64,000 nt of DNA, taken from contig NZ_NEVQ01000022.1 of the NCBI RefSeq assembly GCF_002261185.1, positions 372,001-436,000 on the forward strand, read 5' to 3'. The position numbers and the translations under genes are program-made. The DNA is from Bordetella genomosp. 4 (GTDB lineage: Bacteria > Pseudomonadota > Gammaproteobacteria > Burkholderiales > Burkholderiaceae_B). This document shows positions 37,540-45,579 of the stretch, piece by piece (the stretch's first letter is position 1; every line of letters begins with the position of its first letter). Below the pieces are notes generated by a model that saw only the letters and a list, made by a program, of their open reading frames with translations, searched no databases and was not told the origin of the DNA.

Positions 37540-37675
37540 GTCCCTGTCGGTCGCCTGCAAGCCGCACCGGGCCGTTGAGCGGCGATTTAGCCTCGCGCAG
37601 CGAGGCCGAGGCCCTTGCTAACGGGCCGAGTCGCCGCGATAGGCCCGGTGCGGCTTGCAGGCGACCGACAGGGAC
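37540..37675. repeat. Large perfect inverted repeat (34-bp arms)
   Basis: Two 34-bp arms, 37540-37573 and 37642-37675, are exact reverse complements and enclose 68 bp. The pairing continues inward with GCGGCGA / TCGCCGC after a one-base bulge, and a further small hairpin (GCCTCG ... CGAGGC) sits at the tip. The total is a cruciform-capable element of about 136 bp, located between the ends of the convergent gst and hipA genes. It has no open reading frame. It could be a bidirectional terminator or a member of a dispersed palindromic repeat family. Confidence 0.9.
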
Positions 37676-37720
37676 GGCCTAATAGAAACGCCCGATGCGC
37701 ACACGCTGCCGCACCTCCCG

Positions 37721-38977
37721 TTACTCCCACCGAGCCACATGCTTGCGCGTATTCCCCCGAATCCACTGCTCCAGTCGCTCCAGCAACGTATGCTCAGTCC
37801 CCGCCCGAGTCTGCCCTCGCAGCTCTGCAACTACCTTCTCTAGCGCCGCAGGCAATTCATCTGCCAACTCTCGCGCCGCGCGCAACACATAACGACCAGA
37901 AACACCCAGATCCCGCCCCAGCGCCTGCAACTGGCTCATCCCAATCTTGCCCGGCAGCATCTCACCGCCAATCCGAAACGCAAACTGTCGCGACAATCCT
38001 GGATAAATAGCCGTGCACATCAAATCGTAGAACGGCGTCAGCCTCCAAGCATCTCTCGCATCTTGTATCACCGAAAGATTCTTGGCATGACTATCGTTAT
38101 TACCCACAAATAAATTAAAGAGTACCCAGCGCACAAAACGCTGCACATCCTGTGCCGTCACCCCCATACGCCGCATGATCTCCCGACATTGCGCCAGAGT
38201 CGGTCCGCCATCGGCCTCGTACTTGACCTCCGATGGCGTTCCCGCCAATTGGCACAAATCCAACTGATGTAATCGGGCCAACCCTCCTGCGCCATCAGGC
38301 CTGCGATCATATCGGCGCACCAGACAAGCGCGCGTATCGGGCTGATATTCGACCTCGGCAGCACCGAGCTGCAACATCGCAGCCAGTTTCATCACCATCG
38401 TTTCATTCAATGCCGATGACCAGACACCATCAAGCCCCCGAATATCGGGCTTGAGAATGTGCGTGGATGGTGCCGTGCCTTCTGGAATCGCGGGTGAGCC
38501 GTCCGGCAACACCATCAACAGCAGTTTGTCTTGTGCCCCCGCCAGAGAAACGCGCGTACCCTCCGCATTCTCCGCGACTAACGCCGGAACAACTGCCTGT
38601 TGCATCCGCTGCGCGATCTCCGCCCAACTCGTCGGCCGATAACTGGGGGGTGCGGGTTTTTCGCCCTGAGGCAAAATCGTCACACCGCTTGCAGTATCAC
38701 CGCCCACACTGCGCAAGAGTCCGAATACCGTACTGGCATGGCGGCTGACAGATAACAAACGCCGGAGGTTGCCCTCTGGCAACAAGTTCTCGAAATACGC
38801 GAACACATGATCGCCCACCAGATCCTGCTCGCCCAAGGGCAAATCCGGTGCGATCGGGCGAGCCTCAGACCAAGCCAACCAAGCAGGGTCATAGCGGAAC
38901 CTCAACGGCTGGTCGTCAAAAAGACGCCCAACGCATCGTCCGGCGGCATAGACGTCTAACGCATCGACCGTCGCCAT
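37721..38977 (-). CDS. hipA: HipA-type kinase toxin (second locus)
   Basis: A 418-residue HipA-family kinase distinct from that at 21278. The couple_HipA N-domain (VYAAGRCVGRLFDDQPLRF) is followed by the kinase: glycine-rich SLAGAQDKLLLM (about 145-156, ATP loop with Lys) and catalytic NLFVGNNDSHAKNLSV (Asp near 300, Asn nearby), then LTPFYDLMCTAIYP. The ATG at 38977 overlaps the hipB stop (TGATG). The NDSHAKN form is closer to the classic HipA consensus than the first locus. Target protein unknown. Confidence 0.9.
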   Translation of the reverse strand: MATVDALDVYAAGRCVGRLFDDQPLRFRYDPAWLAWSEARPIAPDLPLGEQDLVGDHVFAYFENLLPEGNLRRLLSVSRHASTVFGLLRSVGGDTASGVTILPQGEKPAPPSYRPTSWAEIAQRMQQAVVPALVAENAEGTRVSLAGAQDKLLLMVLPDGSPAIPEGTAPSTHILKPDIRGLDGVWSSALNETMVMKLAAMLQLGAAEVEYQPDTRACLVRRYDRRPDGAGGLARLHQLDLCQLAGTPSEVKYEADGGPTLAQCREIMRRMGVTAQDVQRFVRWVLFNLFVGNNDSHAKNLSVIQDARDAWRLTPFYDLMCTAIYPGLSRQFAFRIGGEMLPGKIGMSQLQALGRDLGVSGRYVLRAARELADELPAALEKVVAELRGQTRAGTEHTLLERLEQWIRGNTRKHVARWE

Positions 38978-39237
38978 CAAAAGTCTCCGCGTTTGCGCTG
39001 AATCACCACCTCCAACCCGAGCAGATCCAACATGTCGAGCACCTTCTGCAACTGCAGTGTGGGTTTGCCCCGCTCCAGATCAACGACAAACCGGTTACCA
39101 GTCCCCGCGAGTCCGGCCAAGTCGACCTGCAATAACGCTTGTTCGGCCCGCACGGCTTTGACGAGTTTGCCTAGCTCGGCAGAAGTACGGACTTTGGTCG
39201 GCGCGTACACATCGATGGGCATAGAGTCGGTTGTCAT
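38977..39237 (-). CDS. hipB: HipB-type antitoxin/repressor (second locus)
   Basis: An 86-residue XRE-family protein. The helix-turn-helix is LGKLVKAVRAEQALLQVDLAGLAGTGNRFVVDLERGK (about 22-58), followed by a C-terminal beta-strand (LEVVIQRKRGDF) that in HipB forms an intersubunit sheet. It should bind the four operator-like palindromes upstream (39252-39417) and neutralise the kinase encoded after it. The promoter must lie between 39238 and 39422. Confidence 0.88.
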   Translation of the reverse strand: MTTDSMPIDVYAPTKVRTSAELGKLVKAVRAEQALLQVDLAGLAGTGNRFVVDLERGKPTLQLQKVLDMLDLLGLEVVIQRKRGDF

Positions 39238-39251
39238 GATTACCCTTGCTA

Positions 39252-39417
39252 ATTCCCGATCGGTAATTCTAGAGAGTTTGATGGATGATTGGCTATAAAA
39301 AATTACCGCTCAGGAATTTTATTCAAAAAAAGCGACGTTTTAATCAAAAATTTCCCGATCGGTAATTTTAAAATGTACGACGCGTAGAATTCCCATGATT
39401 ATTCCCGATCGGGAATA
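39252..39417 (-). promoter_or_regulatory. Four evenly spaced HipB-operator-like palindromes
   Basis: Four 17-bp copies of ATTCCCGATCGGTAATT occur at 39252-39268, 39301-39317 (reverse orientation, two changes), 39351-39367 and 39401-39417 (the last a perfect ATTCCCGATCGGGAAT palindrome). The start-to-start spacings are 49, 50 and 50 bp. They fill the region between the MarR gene and hipB. HipB in E. coli also binds four operators, but the spacing here is unusually regular and could favour wrapping or looping. Confidence 0.85.
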
Positions 39418-39422
39418 TTGAT

Positions 39423-39914
39423 TTATCCAACCCGCCCCAACAACGCAATCAACTGCTTGCGTTCCACATCACTCAACTGCGCACTGATACGTTGATCGTG
39501 GGCCTGCACCGCCCGAGTGATACTGGCGTGTGCGCGTCGCCCGGCCGGCGTCAGCGTCAAGGCGTAGGCTCGTTTGTCTGCCACGGCGTCGCGACGCGTG
39601 ACGTAGCCCATCGCCTGCAGCTGATCGACTAATTGCACGGCTCCCGACCGGGCAATACCGAGAATCCGCGCCAGATCGGTGAGCTTCAATTCGGCATTCG
39701 ATGCAATCAGCGTCAAAGCCGAGAATCGCTGTGGCGTAATGTCCCAGGGCTCCAGCGCCGCCAGAAAATCCTCGTAGATCAGGATCTGCGCTCTCCGGAT
39801 CGCATAGCCCACCAGCGAATCCAGCGCACCATATTCGATGCCCGCGACATGCGGATCAAAATGTTCGCCACGGGCCGATGGCCGACGCGGTCGCGATGCA
39901 GAAGCTGAGGGCAT
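39423..39914 (-). CDS. MarR-family transcriptional regulator
   Basis: A 163-residue winged-helix regulator. The HTH lies at about residues 72-125 (LKLTDLARILGIARSGAVQLVDQLQAMGYVTRRDAVADKRA, including the DxR wing). It is divergent from the flavin monooxygenase gene, and a clean operator-like palindrome lies between them at 40117-40135, so it probably represses that catabolic operon until an aromatic ligand is present. The disordered basic N-terminus (about 20 residues) is longer than usual. Confidence 0.88.
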   Translation of the reverse strand: MPSASASRPRRPSARGEHFDPHVAGIEYGALDSLVGYAIRRAQILIYEDFLAALEPWDITPQRFSALTLIASNAELKLTDLARILGIARSGAVQLVDQLQAMGYVTRRDAVADKRAYALTLTPAGRRAHASITRAVQAHDQRISAQLSDVERKQLIALLGRVG

Positions 39915-40116
39915 AGCACGCCATGAGTGAAATAAAAAAAGGACCTACACACTACCGCAGACGGGAGCCTAGCGCTACATACCGCCCGAAAAGCGAGTGA
40001 ACCGCCCACGGATGACAAGACCCGATACTTCGATGAATCCAGGCTCCGCGGTCCGTCCTCGGCCTCCAGGCCCACCCCATTACGGGTTAGTCCCAGTGCC
40101 GACTCTCACGCCCAAT

Positions 40117-40135
40117 TTGTTATGGTACATAACAA
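40117..40135. promoter_or_regulatory. MarR-type operator palindrome
   Basis: TTGTTATG-GTA-CATAACAA is a perfect 8-bp inverted repeat with a 3-bp centre, of the size and AT content typical of MarR dimer sites. It lies in the divergent region between the MarR gene and the monooxygenase operon, 48 bp before the monooxygenase ATG, where it would block the promoter. Confidence 0.75.
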
Positions 40136-40182
40136 TATAAAATTCGTGCGTGAGCTACGACAGCAAGTCGGAGAGAGACTTT

Positions 40183-41448
40183 ATGAATATCGTGATTGCC
40201 GGCGGCGGCATAGGTGGACTGACGCTGGCCCTGATGCTGCATCAGCGAGGCATCAATTGCCGCGTCTATGAAAGCACGCAAGAACTGCGTCCGTTAGGCG
40301 TAGGCATCAACCTGCTGCCCCATGCGGTGAACGAGCTGGAACCGCTGGGTCTGCTGAACACGCTCGCCGAACACGCCATCCCCACATCCGCCCTGCACTA
40401 CTACAACAAGTTCGGCCAAGCCATTTGGCAGGAACCGCGTGGCCTGAACGCAGGCTATCCGCTGCCTCAATTCTCGATACACCGTGGCGAATTCCAGATG
40501 TTGCTAGCCGAGGCAGTACGCGCGCGCCTGGGGCACGATGCCATTGTCACCGGAATGGTGTTGGAATCGGCCGAGAATGACGGCATCACAGCGCGCGCGC
40601 ATTTTCGCAGCCGCACCGACGGTTCCTTGCATACCGCAGTGGGTGATGCCGTAATCGGCGCCGATGGCATCCACTCTGCCCTACGCAAACAGTTTTATCC
40701 CACTGGCGACGAACCCCGTTTCTCCGGCCGCATGCTGTGGCGCGCAGTCACCGAGGCTACGCCCTATCTGGATGGCCGCACGATGTTCATGGCAGGCCAT
40801 CAGGATCAGAAATTCGTCTGCTATCCGATCTCGGCGCCCTTGTATCGCGAGGGCCGTTCTCTCATCAACTGGATCGCCGAACTCGCCATTCCAGACGCGA
40901 CGCTGCCCGCCACAGATTGGAATCGCCGCGTCGACAAATCCGTCTTTGCCGATCGATTCGCCGACTGGCGCTGGGACTGGATTGATATTCCCTCGATCAT
41001 CGACGGCGCGCAGGCCATTTACGAATTCCCCCTGGTTGACCGCGATCCCTTGCCGCGCTGGACCAAGGGCCGTCTCACCTTGCTAGGCGATGCCGCGCAT
41101 CCCATGTACCCCATCGGCTCGAATGGTTCGGCCCAAGCCATTCTGGACGCACGCTGCCTGGCCGATTGCCTCAGCCAAGCCCAGCAAGGCAAAGTCCGCG
41201 CATTGGAAACCGCCCTGCTCGAATACGAAGCCGAACGCCTGCCGCGCACGGCCGGCATCGTACTGCGTAATCGCCTGAACGGCCCAGAGCAAGTCATGCA
41301 AATGGCCGAAGAGCGCGCCCCGCAAGGCTTTGCCAACATTGCCGACGTCATCCCCGAACACGAACTGCAAGCCGTATCGCTGCGCTACAAGCAGCTGGCA
41401 GGCTTTGACCCCGCCGCACTGCGCCGTCATACCGGAGAAAAACCATGA
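40183..41448 (+). CDS. FAD-dependent aromatic monooxygenase (PHBH/salicylate hydroxylase family)
   Basis: A 421-residue class A flavoprotein monooxygenase. The FAD motif is IVIAGGGIGGLTLALMLHQRG at the N-terminus, the DG motif is AVIGADGIHSALRKQF, and the flavin ribityl-binding GD motif is LTLLGDAAHPMYPIGSNGSAQAILD. Such enzymes hydroxylate or oxidatively decarboxylate an aromatic or heteroaromatic acid using NAD(P)H and O2. The ATG at 40183 has a GGAGAG ribosome site. It overlaps the DUF3237 gene by 4 bp, and a Bug receptor follows, so an uptake/degradation operon is likely. Substrate unknown. Confidence 0.9.
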   Translation: MNIVIAGGGIGGLTLALMLHQRGINCRVYESTQELRPLGVGINLLPHAVNELEPLGLLNTLAEHAIPTSALHYYNKFGQAIWQEPRGLNAGYPLPQFSIHRGEFQMLLAEAVRARLGHDAIVTGMVLESAENDGITARAHFRSRTDGSLHTAVGDAVIGADGIHSALRKQFYPTGDEPRFSGRMLWRAVTEATPYLDGRTMFMAGHQDQKFVCYPISAPLYREGRSLINWIAELAIPDATLPATDWNRRVDKSVFADRFADWRWDWIDIPSIIDGAQAIYEFPLVDRDPLPRWTKGRLTLLGDAAHPMYPIGSNGSAQAILDARCLADCLSQAQQGKVRALETALLEYEAERLPRTAGIVLRNRLNGPEQVMQMAEERAPQGFANIADVIPEHELQAVSLRYKQLAGFDPAALRRHTGEKP

Positions 41449-41927
41449 GCGCCGTTAATCCAACCGAGCCCACACCTCCGAAACTCGAACACCTCGCCAC
41501 GCTGCACGTACAAGTCGGCCCGCCGCAAGAGGTCGGAGACACGCCACAAGGCCGCCGCCGCGTCATTCCGATTCTGGGCGGCACCGTCACAGGCCCCAAG
41601 CTCAACGGCACCATCCTGCCCGGCGGCGCGGATTTTCAGTCGATCCGTTCAGCCACGTATACCGATATTCACGCACGCTACGTCATCGAAACGACCGAGG
41701 GTCATCGCGTATATGTCGAGAACACAGGCATCCGCACCGGCAGCGCCGAAGACATCGCGAAACTGGCCCGTGGCGAAAAAGTCGATCCATCGTGCATCTA
41801 CTTTCGCAGCTATCCACGATTCGAAACGGCCGCACCCGAACTGAGCTGGTTGCACGAACAGATCTTCATCGGTACCGGTGCGCGCTTTCCTGATCACGTT
41901 GCGTTGTGCTTTTACCGGGTTTGCTGA
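41445..41927 (+). CDS. DUF3237 protein
   Basis: A 160-residue cytosolic protein of the DUF3237 family. The pattern RVIPILGGTVTGPKLNGTILPGGADFQ, then TYTDIHARYVIETTEGHRVYVENTG, is diagnostic. The family often accompanies aromatic-ring or CoA-ester catabolic genes and has a beta-barrel fold, but no firm activity is known. It overlaps the monooxygenase stop by 4 bp (ATGA). It may handle or isomerise the monooxygenase product, which is inference from coupling only. Confidence 0.88.
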   Translation: MSAVNPTEPTPPKLEHLATLHVQVGPPQEVGDTPQGRRRVIPILGGTVTGPKLNGTILPGGADFQSIRSATYTDIHARYVIETTEGHRVYVENTGIRTGSAEDIAKLARGEKVDPSCIYFRSYPRFETAAPELSWLHEQIFIGTGARFPDHVALCFYRVC

Positions 41928-42047
41928 GAAAGCATGGACGGCTCTACCAGCCGCACCCATCGCCACGCTCGCCCCCCCCCGTTCCATTAATACTTATCGC
42001 CACCAGCAACGTACTGGCAGCTCACATCACCGACACGGAGACATCCC

Positions 42048-43013
42048 ATGCCATCCCCCTTGCGCCGACTGCTCGTCACAGCCATGCTGTGCTTGCCCGC
42101 CATCGCCCTCGCACAGTATCCCAACGCGCCCATTCGCCTCAACGTCGGCTTTCCACCCGGCACAGGGCCCGACATTGTTGCCCGCACGCTCTCGCAACAG
42201 CTAGGCGAGCGTCTGAAACAAAGCGTCGTCGTGGAAAATCGTGCGGGTGCCGGTGGGCAAATCGCAGCACAAACCGTCGCGCGCAGCCCCGCTGATGGCT
42301 ACACCCTGCTGTTAGGCGAAGTCGGCTCCATCAGCATTTCACCCGCCACGTACAACAACCTGAACTACGACCCGGCCAAAGACTTTGCGCCCATATCCGA
42401 AGTTGTACGCGCCGATTTCGTCCTGGTCGTGCCGGCGACCTCGCCCTATCAAACGTTGGCAGACTTCATCAAAGCCGGCAAGGCCTCGAAAGACCGCGTG
42501 AACTTTGGCACATTCGGCGCAGGCACACCGGGCCATTTTGGCGCTGAACTATTCGCACGCGAAGTCGGCATGCAAATCGAACCGGTCCATTACCGATCCA
42601 CCGGCGACGCCGTGTCTGGATTGGTATCGGGCAGCGTACAGGCCGAGTTTGTCACCACCGCCTTAGCGGCGCCTCAGGTAAAAGGCGGCAAAATGCGTGC
42701 CCTGGCTATCACTGGTGCCAAGCCGTCCAGCGCATTGCCTGGCGTGCCGACCTTTGCCCAGGCCGGATACGGCAAAGTCGATTTCGGTGCGTGGTTTGCC
42801 CTGTTCGCTCCAGCAGGCACACCCGCAGACATTCTGGATCGTCTGCAAACAGAAAGCGCGGCTGCGCTACGAACCCCCGAAGCCGCAAAAACATTGGGAG
42901 ATGCAGGCTTTATCGTGGTGGGATCCACGCGCCAAGATCTGCAACGCCTGCTGGACAGCGAAGCCAAACGCTGGTCCGCCGTCGTCAAGACGACGGGATT
43001 CAAGGCTAATTGA
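42048..43013 (+). CDS. Bug-family periplasmic solute receptor
   Basis: A 321-residue receptor with signal peptide (LLVTAMLCLPAIALA, cleavage near residue 22). The domain opens QYPNAPIRLNVGFPPGTGPDIVARTL and includes NRAGAGGQIAAQTVARSPADGYTLL. The usual PGG loop reads FPPGTGPD, a common variant in aromatic-acid clusters. About 120 bp after the DUF3237 gene, it probably captures the substrate of the monooxygenase. No matching membrane transporter subunits are nearby, but an MFS transporter lies convergent downstream. Confidence 0.9.
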   Translation: MPSPLRRLLVTAMLCLPAIALAQYPNAPIRLNVGFPPGTGPDIVARTLSQQLGERLKQSVVVENRAGAGGQIAAQTVARSPADGYTLLLGEVGSISISPATYNNLNYDPAKDFAPISEVVRADFVLVVPATSPYQTLADFIKAGKASKDRVNFGTFGAGTPGHFGAELFAREVGMQIEPVHYRSTGDAVSGLVSGSVQAEFVTTALAAPQVKGGKMRALAITGAKPSSALPGVPTFAQAGYGKVDFGAWFALFAPAGTPADILDRLQTESAAALRTPEAAKTLGDAGFIVVGSTRQDLQRLLDSEAKRWSAVVKTTGFKAN

Positions 43014-43194
43014 TATCAAGGCGGACGCAAAGCATGGGAGTCAGCTTTGCGTCCAGCAACGGATTTCGCGAAACTGCCGCATTGTCATTGGCACCGATCG
43101 AGCATGCCAATACCGCATTTTCCTGTCGTCTCGCATCCTGCCTGCCGCCACCATTTACCCGCAGCCCGTTGCCAATCGCATCTCCATCCGCGTA

Positions 43195-44472
43195 CTAATC
43201 CAGCACCCGACGCCGGCCTAGCAAAAATACGACGGCAGCAATCAGCTGAATCACCATCGCCGTCGCAAACAACGCACTTGCATGATGGGCCATGCCCGCC
43301 GACACATCGACCGTAGGCCCCTGCAACACACCAAAAATAGCCGGCGCAAACGCATAAGTCCCCTGACTGATCGCCACAATCAGCGCCACCACACGCGGTA
43401 CATCCTGCGATGCAAAGTCCGTTTGCGCGATCAACGGGGGCAACGACGTGGCATTACCTATACCAGCCCCCAACAACACCACACCTAGCACCAGCGGCCA
43501 GACAGTGCCTGCCGGCGCACACAACAACACCGCCGAACCCAGCGCCTGCATGCTGTAGCTAGCCGCCGCGATCGTGCGTCGATCTCCCACATATCCCATC
43601 GCCCGAGCCGCCACCATACGGCCGATAATGGCGCACGCCGTGCCGCCCCCCATCAACCACCCTGCCGGTTGCGCACCGAGCGTCGGCACCAACAGCTTGA
43701 ACAGATGCGCCAGCAAACCAATCTGTGCAAACAAGCCGATCGCCATCCCTAACGACAACGTGACAAAGGCGCGATCCCGCCACAGTGCCTTGCCCGACAG
43801 CACGCCACGCGCTGATGCGGACGCCTTGCCTACAGTCTCGTGCGCAGTTACGCGGCCATCCAGCGATTGCCCCAGGGTTTGCGGCGTCTTGGAAAAAACC
43901 GCGACACTCAACGCCGCGATGACAGTGATCATCACCACGCCAACCAACGCCGCTGCTGCAGGAAACCCCAGGCCTTGTATCAGCGCCACCCACAAGGGCG
44001 CAAAAATCGCCCCACCGATACTGGCGCCGTTATATGCCTTGGCCAGCGCAGAGGGCCGGCCCGCGGCGTACCACCGCGCAATCACCGCATTGACCGCTAC
44101 CGCCCCCATCATCACCCAACCCGAGCCGCTGACCAGGGCCGCCACAAACAATTGCCACGGTTGCGCAGCCATCGCCCAGCCAAACACACCCAGCGCCGTA
44201 CACACCGCCCCCAACGCAATACTCGGCGCCAATCCCAACCGGGCATGCACCCGAGGCAAATTCGCCACCACCAATGCGCCGAACAAAAAGTGCACCGTCA
44301 CTGCCGTCGACACCCATTGCAGCGACCATCCTGTGCGCGCAATCACCTCGGCCAGATAGATTGAAGGCCCGTAAAAACCTACCCCCCAGCCAAACATGGC
44401 CAGCACAAACGCCGCCCGAATCACCCAGGGCCCGAAAAAGCGATACTGCGGCAAGGCAAATTCATTAACCAT
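43195..44472 (-). CDS. MFS transporter
   Basis: A 425-residue inner-membrane protein with twelve predicted helices of the major facilitator superfamily. The N-terminal half opens FGPWVIRAAFVLAMFGWGVGFYGPSIYLAEVI, as in the NarK/OxlT-like and CynX-like groups. The start at 44472 is the ATG nearest the first helix. It ends 181 bp after the Bug gene on the opposite strand and is divergent from an ArsR-like regulator, which may control it. Substrate unknown. Confidence 0.88.
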   Translation of the reverse strand: MVNEFALPQYRFFGPWVIRAAFVLAMFGWGVGFYGPSIYLAEVIARTGWSLQWVSTAVTVHFLFGALVVANLPRVHARLGLAPSIALGAVCTALGVFGWAMAAQPWQLFVAALVSGSGWVMMGAVAVNAVIARWYAAGRPSALAKAYNGASIGGAIFAPLWVALIQGLGFPAAAALVGVVMITVIAALSVAVFSKTPQTLGQSLDGRVTAHETVGKASASARGVLSGKALWRDRAFVTLSLGMAIGLFAQIGLLAHLFKLLVPTLGAQPAGWLMGGGTACAIIGRMVAARAMGYVGDRRTIAAASYSMQALGSAVLLCAPAGTVWPLVLGVVLLGAGIGNATSLPPLIAQTDFASQDVPRVVALIVAISQGTYAFAPAIFGVLQGPTVDVSAGMAHHASALFATAMVIQLIAAVVFLLGRRRVLD

Positions 44473-44649
44473 CACGCAAACGCTCCAAAGAATCAGAGCC
44501 CACACTGTGCCGTGTGTCGACGCGCCTATGCTACGGCCCAGACCGTAGTATCGCCAGCAGAAAAATTGCTAAGCTGACCGAAACCCGCGGATGGGGTTTA
44601 TCACGGGACTTATACCGAACCTATCACTGGATTCATCACAGGAGCCGTC

Positions 44650-45384
44650 ATGGTCAGCACCGCCTCACTCGCCGAAACCGCCGCCCTCATCGGCGACCTG
44701 GCGCGCGCGAACATGCTCGCCGCCCTGATGGACGGCCGCGCCCTGACCGCCTCCGAGCTCGCCCACATCGCAGGCATCTCGCCGCAGACCGCCAGCGGAC
44801 ATCTAGCAAAGCTGACTGACGCAGGACTATTAGCCCGGGAAAAACAAGGCCGCCATCACTATCACCGCCTCGCCACGCCCTCCGTCGCCCGCATGCTGGA
44901 GCAAATCATGTCCGTCTCCATCGAGCGCGAACGAGGTTCCGCGGCGCGAGGTCCCCGCGTCATCACCGGCCCGCGCGACAAGGCTCTACGTTACGCCCGC
45001 ACATGCTACGACCATCTGGCCGGTGAAATTGCCGTGGCGATCACCGACAGCATGATCGATGCGGGGCATATCGAGCTGACAGCAGAAGCAGGCGCCCTCA
45101 CCACCAAAGACATCACCGCGCTCCAAGCCCTGGGCATGGACATCGCCAGCCTCAACATCGACTCCAAACCTCGCAAATCCTCTCGCGTATTCTGCCGCGC
45201 CTGTCTGGACTGGAGCGAACGCCGTCATCATTTGGCCGGCACCCTGGGCACCGCCTTGTTATCTCACTACGTAAAACAGGATTGGGTCAGACGACTATCA
45301 GGCACACGCGCGGTCACCATCACACCCCGCGGATATGCCGCTTTTGAAAAAGCATTCAATTTGCCGCTGCGAAAATCGCTGTAG
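44650..45384 (+). CDS. ArsR-family winged-helix regulator with extended C-terminal domain
   Basis: A 244-residue protein. An ArsR HTH lies at about residues 10-85 (ALTASELAHIAGISPQTASGHLAKLTDAGLLAREKQGRHHYHRL). The C-terminal half is cysteine-containing (RVFCRACLDWSERRHHLAGTLGTALLSHYVKQDWVRR) and is conserved in a subgroup of large ArsR-like regulators whose role is not the classic metal response. It is divergent from the MFS gene with 177 bp between, so efflux control is plausible. Ligand unknown. Confidence 0.85.
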   Translation: MVSTASLAETAALIGDLARANMLAALMDGRALTASELAHIAGISPQTASGHLAKLTDAGLLAREKQGRHHYHRLATPSVARMLEQIMSVSIERERGSAARGPRVITGPRDKALRYARTCYDHLAGEIAVAITDSMIDAGHIELTAEAGALTTKDITALQALGMDIASLNIDSKPRKSSRVFCRACLDWSERRHHLAGTLGTALLSHYVKQDWVRRLSGTRAVTITPRGYAAFEKAFNLPLRKSL

Positions 45385-45458
45385 ATAAACTCGCGGTCGA
45401 CACCGGCAGCTTCTCTATAGAACACCTCAAACAAACCCTCACCAAACTTCGTCCGCCC

Positions 45459-45501
45459 AAAAACAAAACACCCCAGAAATCGATATTTGATCTCTGGGGT
45501 G
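45459..45501 (-). terminator. Intrinsic terminator of htpG
   Basis: Read on the minus strand, a 13-bp stem with one mismatch (CACCCCAGAGATC / GATTTCTGGGGTG, 7-nt loop, bases 45469-45501) is followed by a T-rich run (TTTTGTTTTT, bases 45459-45468). It lies 78 bp after the htpG stop codon. A weaker stem (GCCTCTG / CAGAGGC, 45550-45572) lies between it and the gene. Confidence 0.8.
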
Positions 45502-45579
45502 CACCCGCATCCGGCTAAAGCCAAAACGCGGCACAGTAATGATGCACGCGCCTCTGCTTCAAAAACAGAGGCCGCCCAC

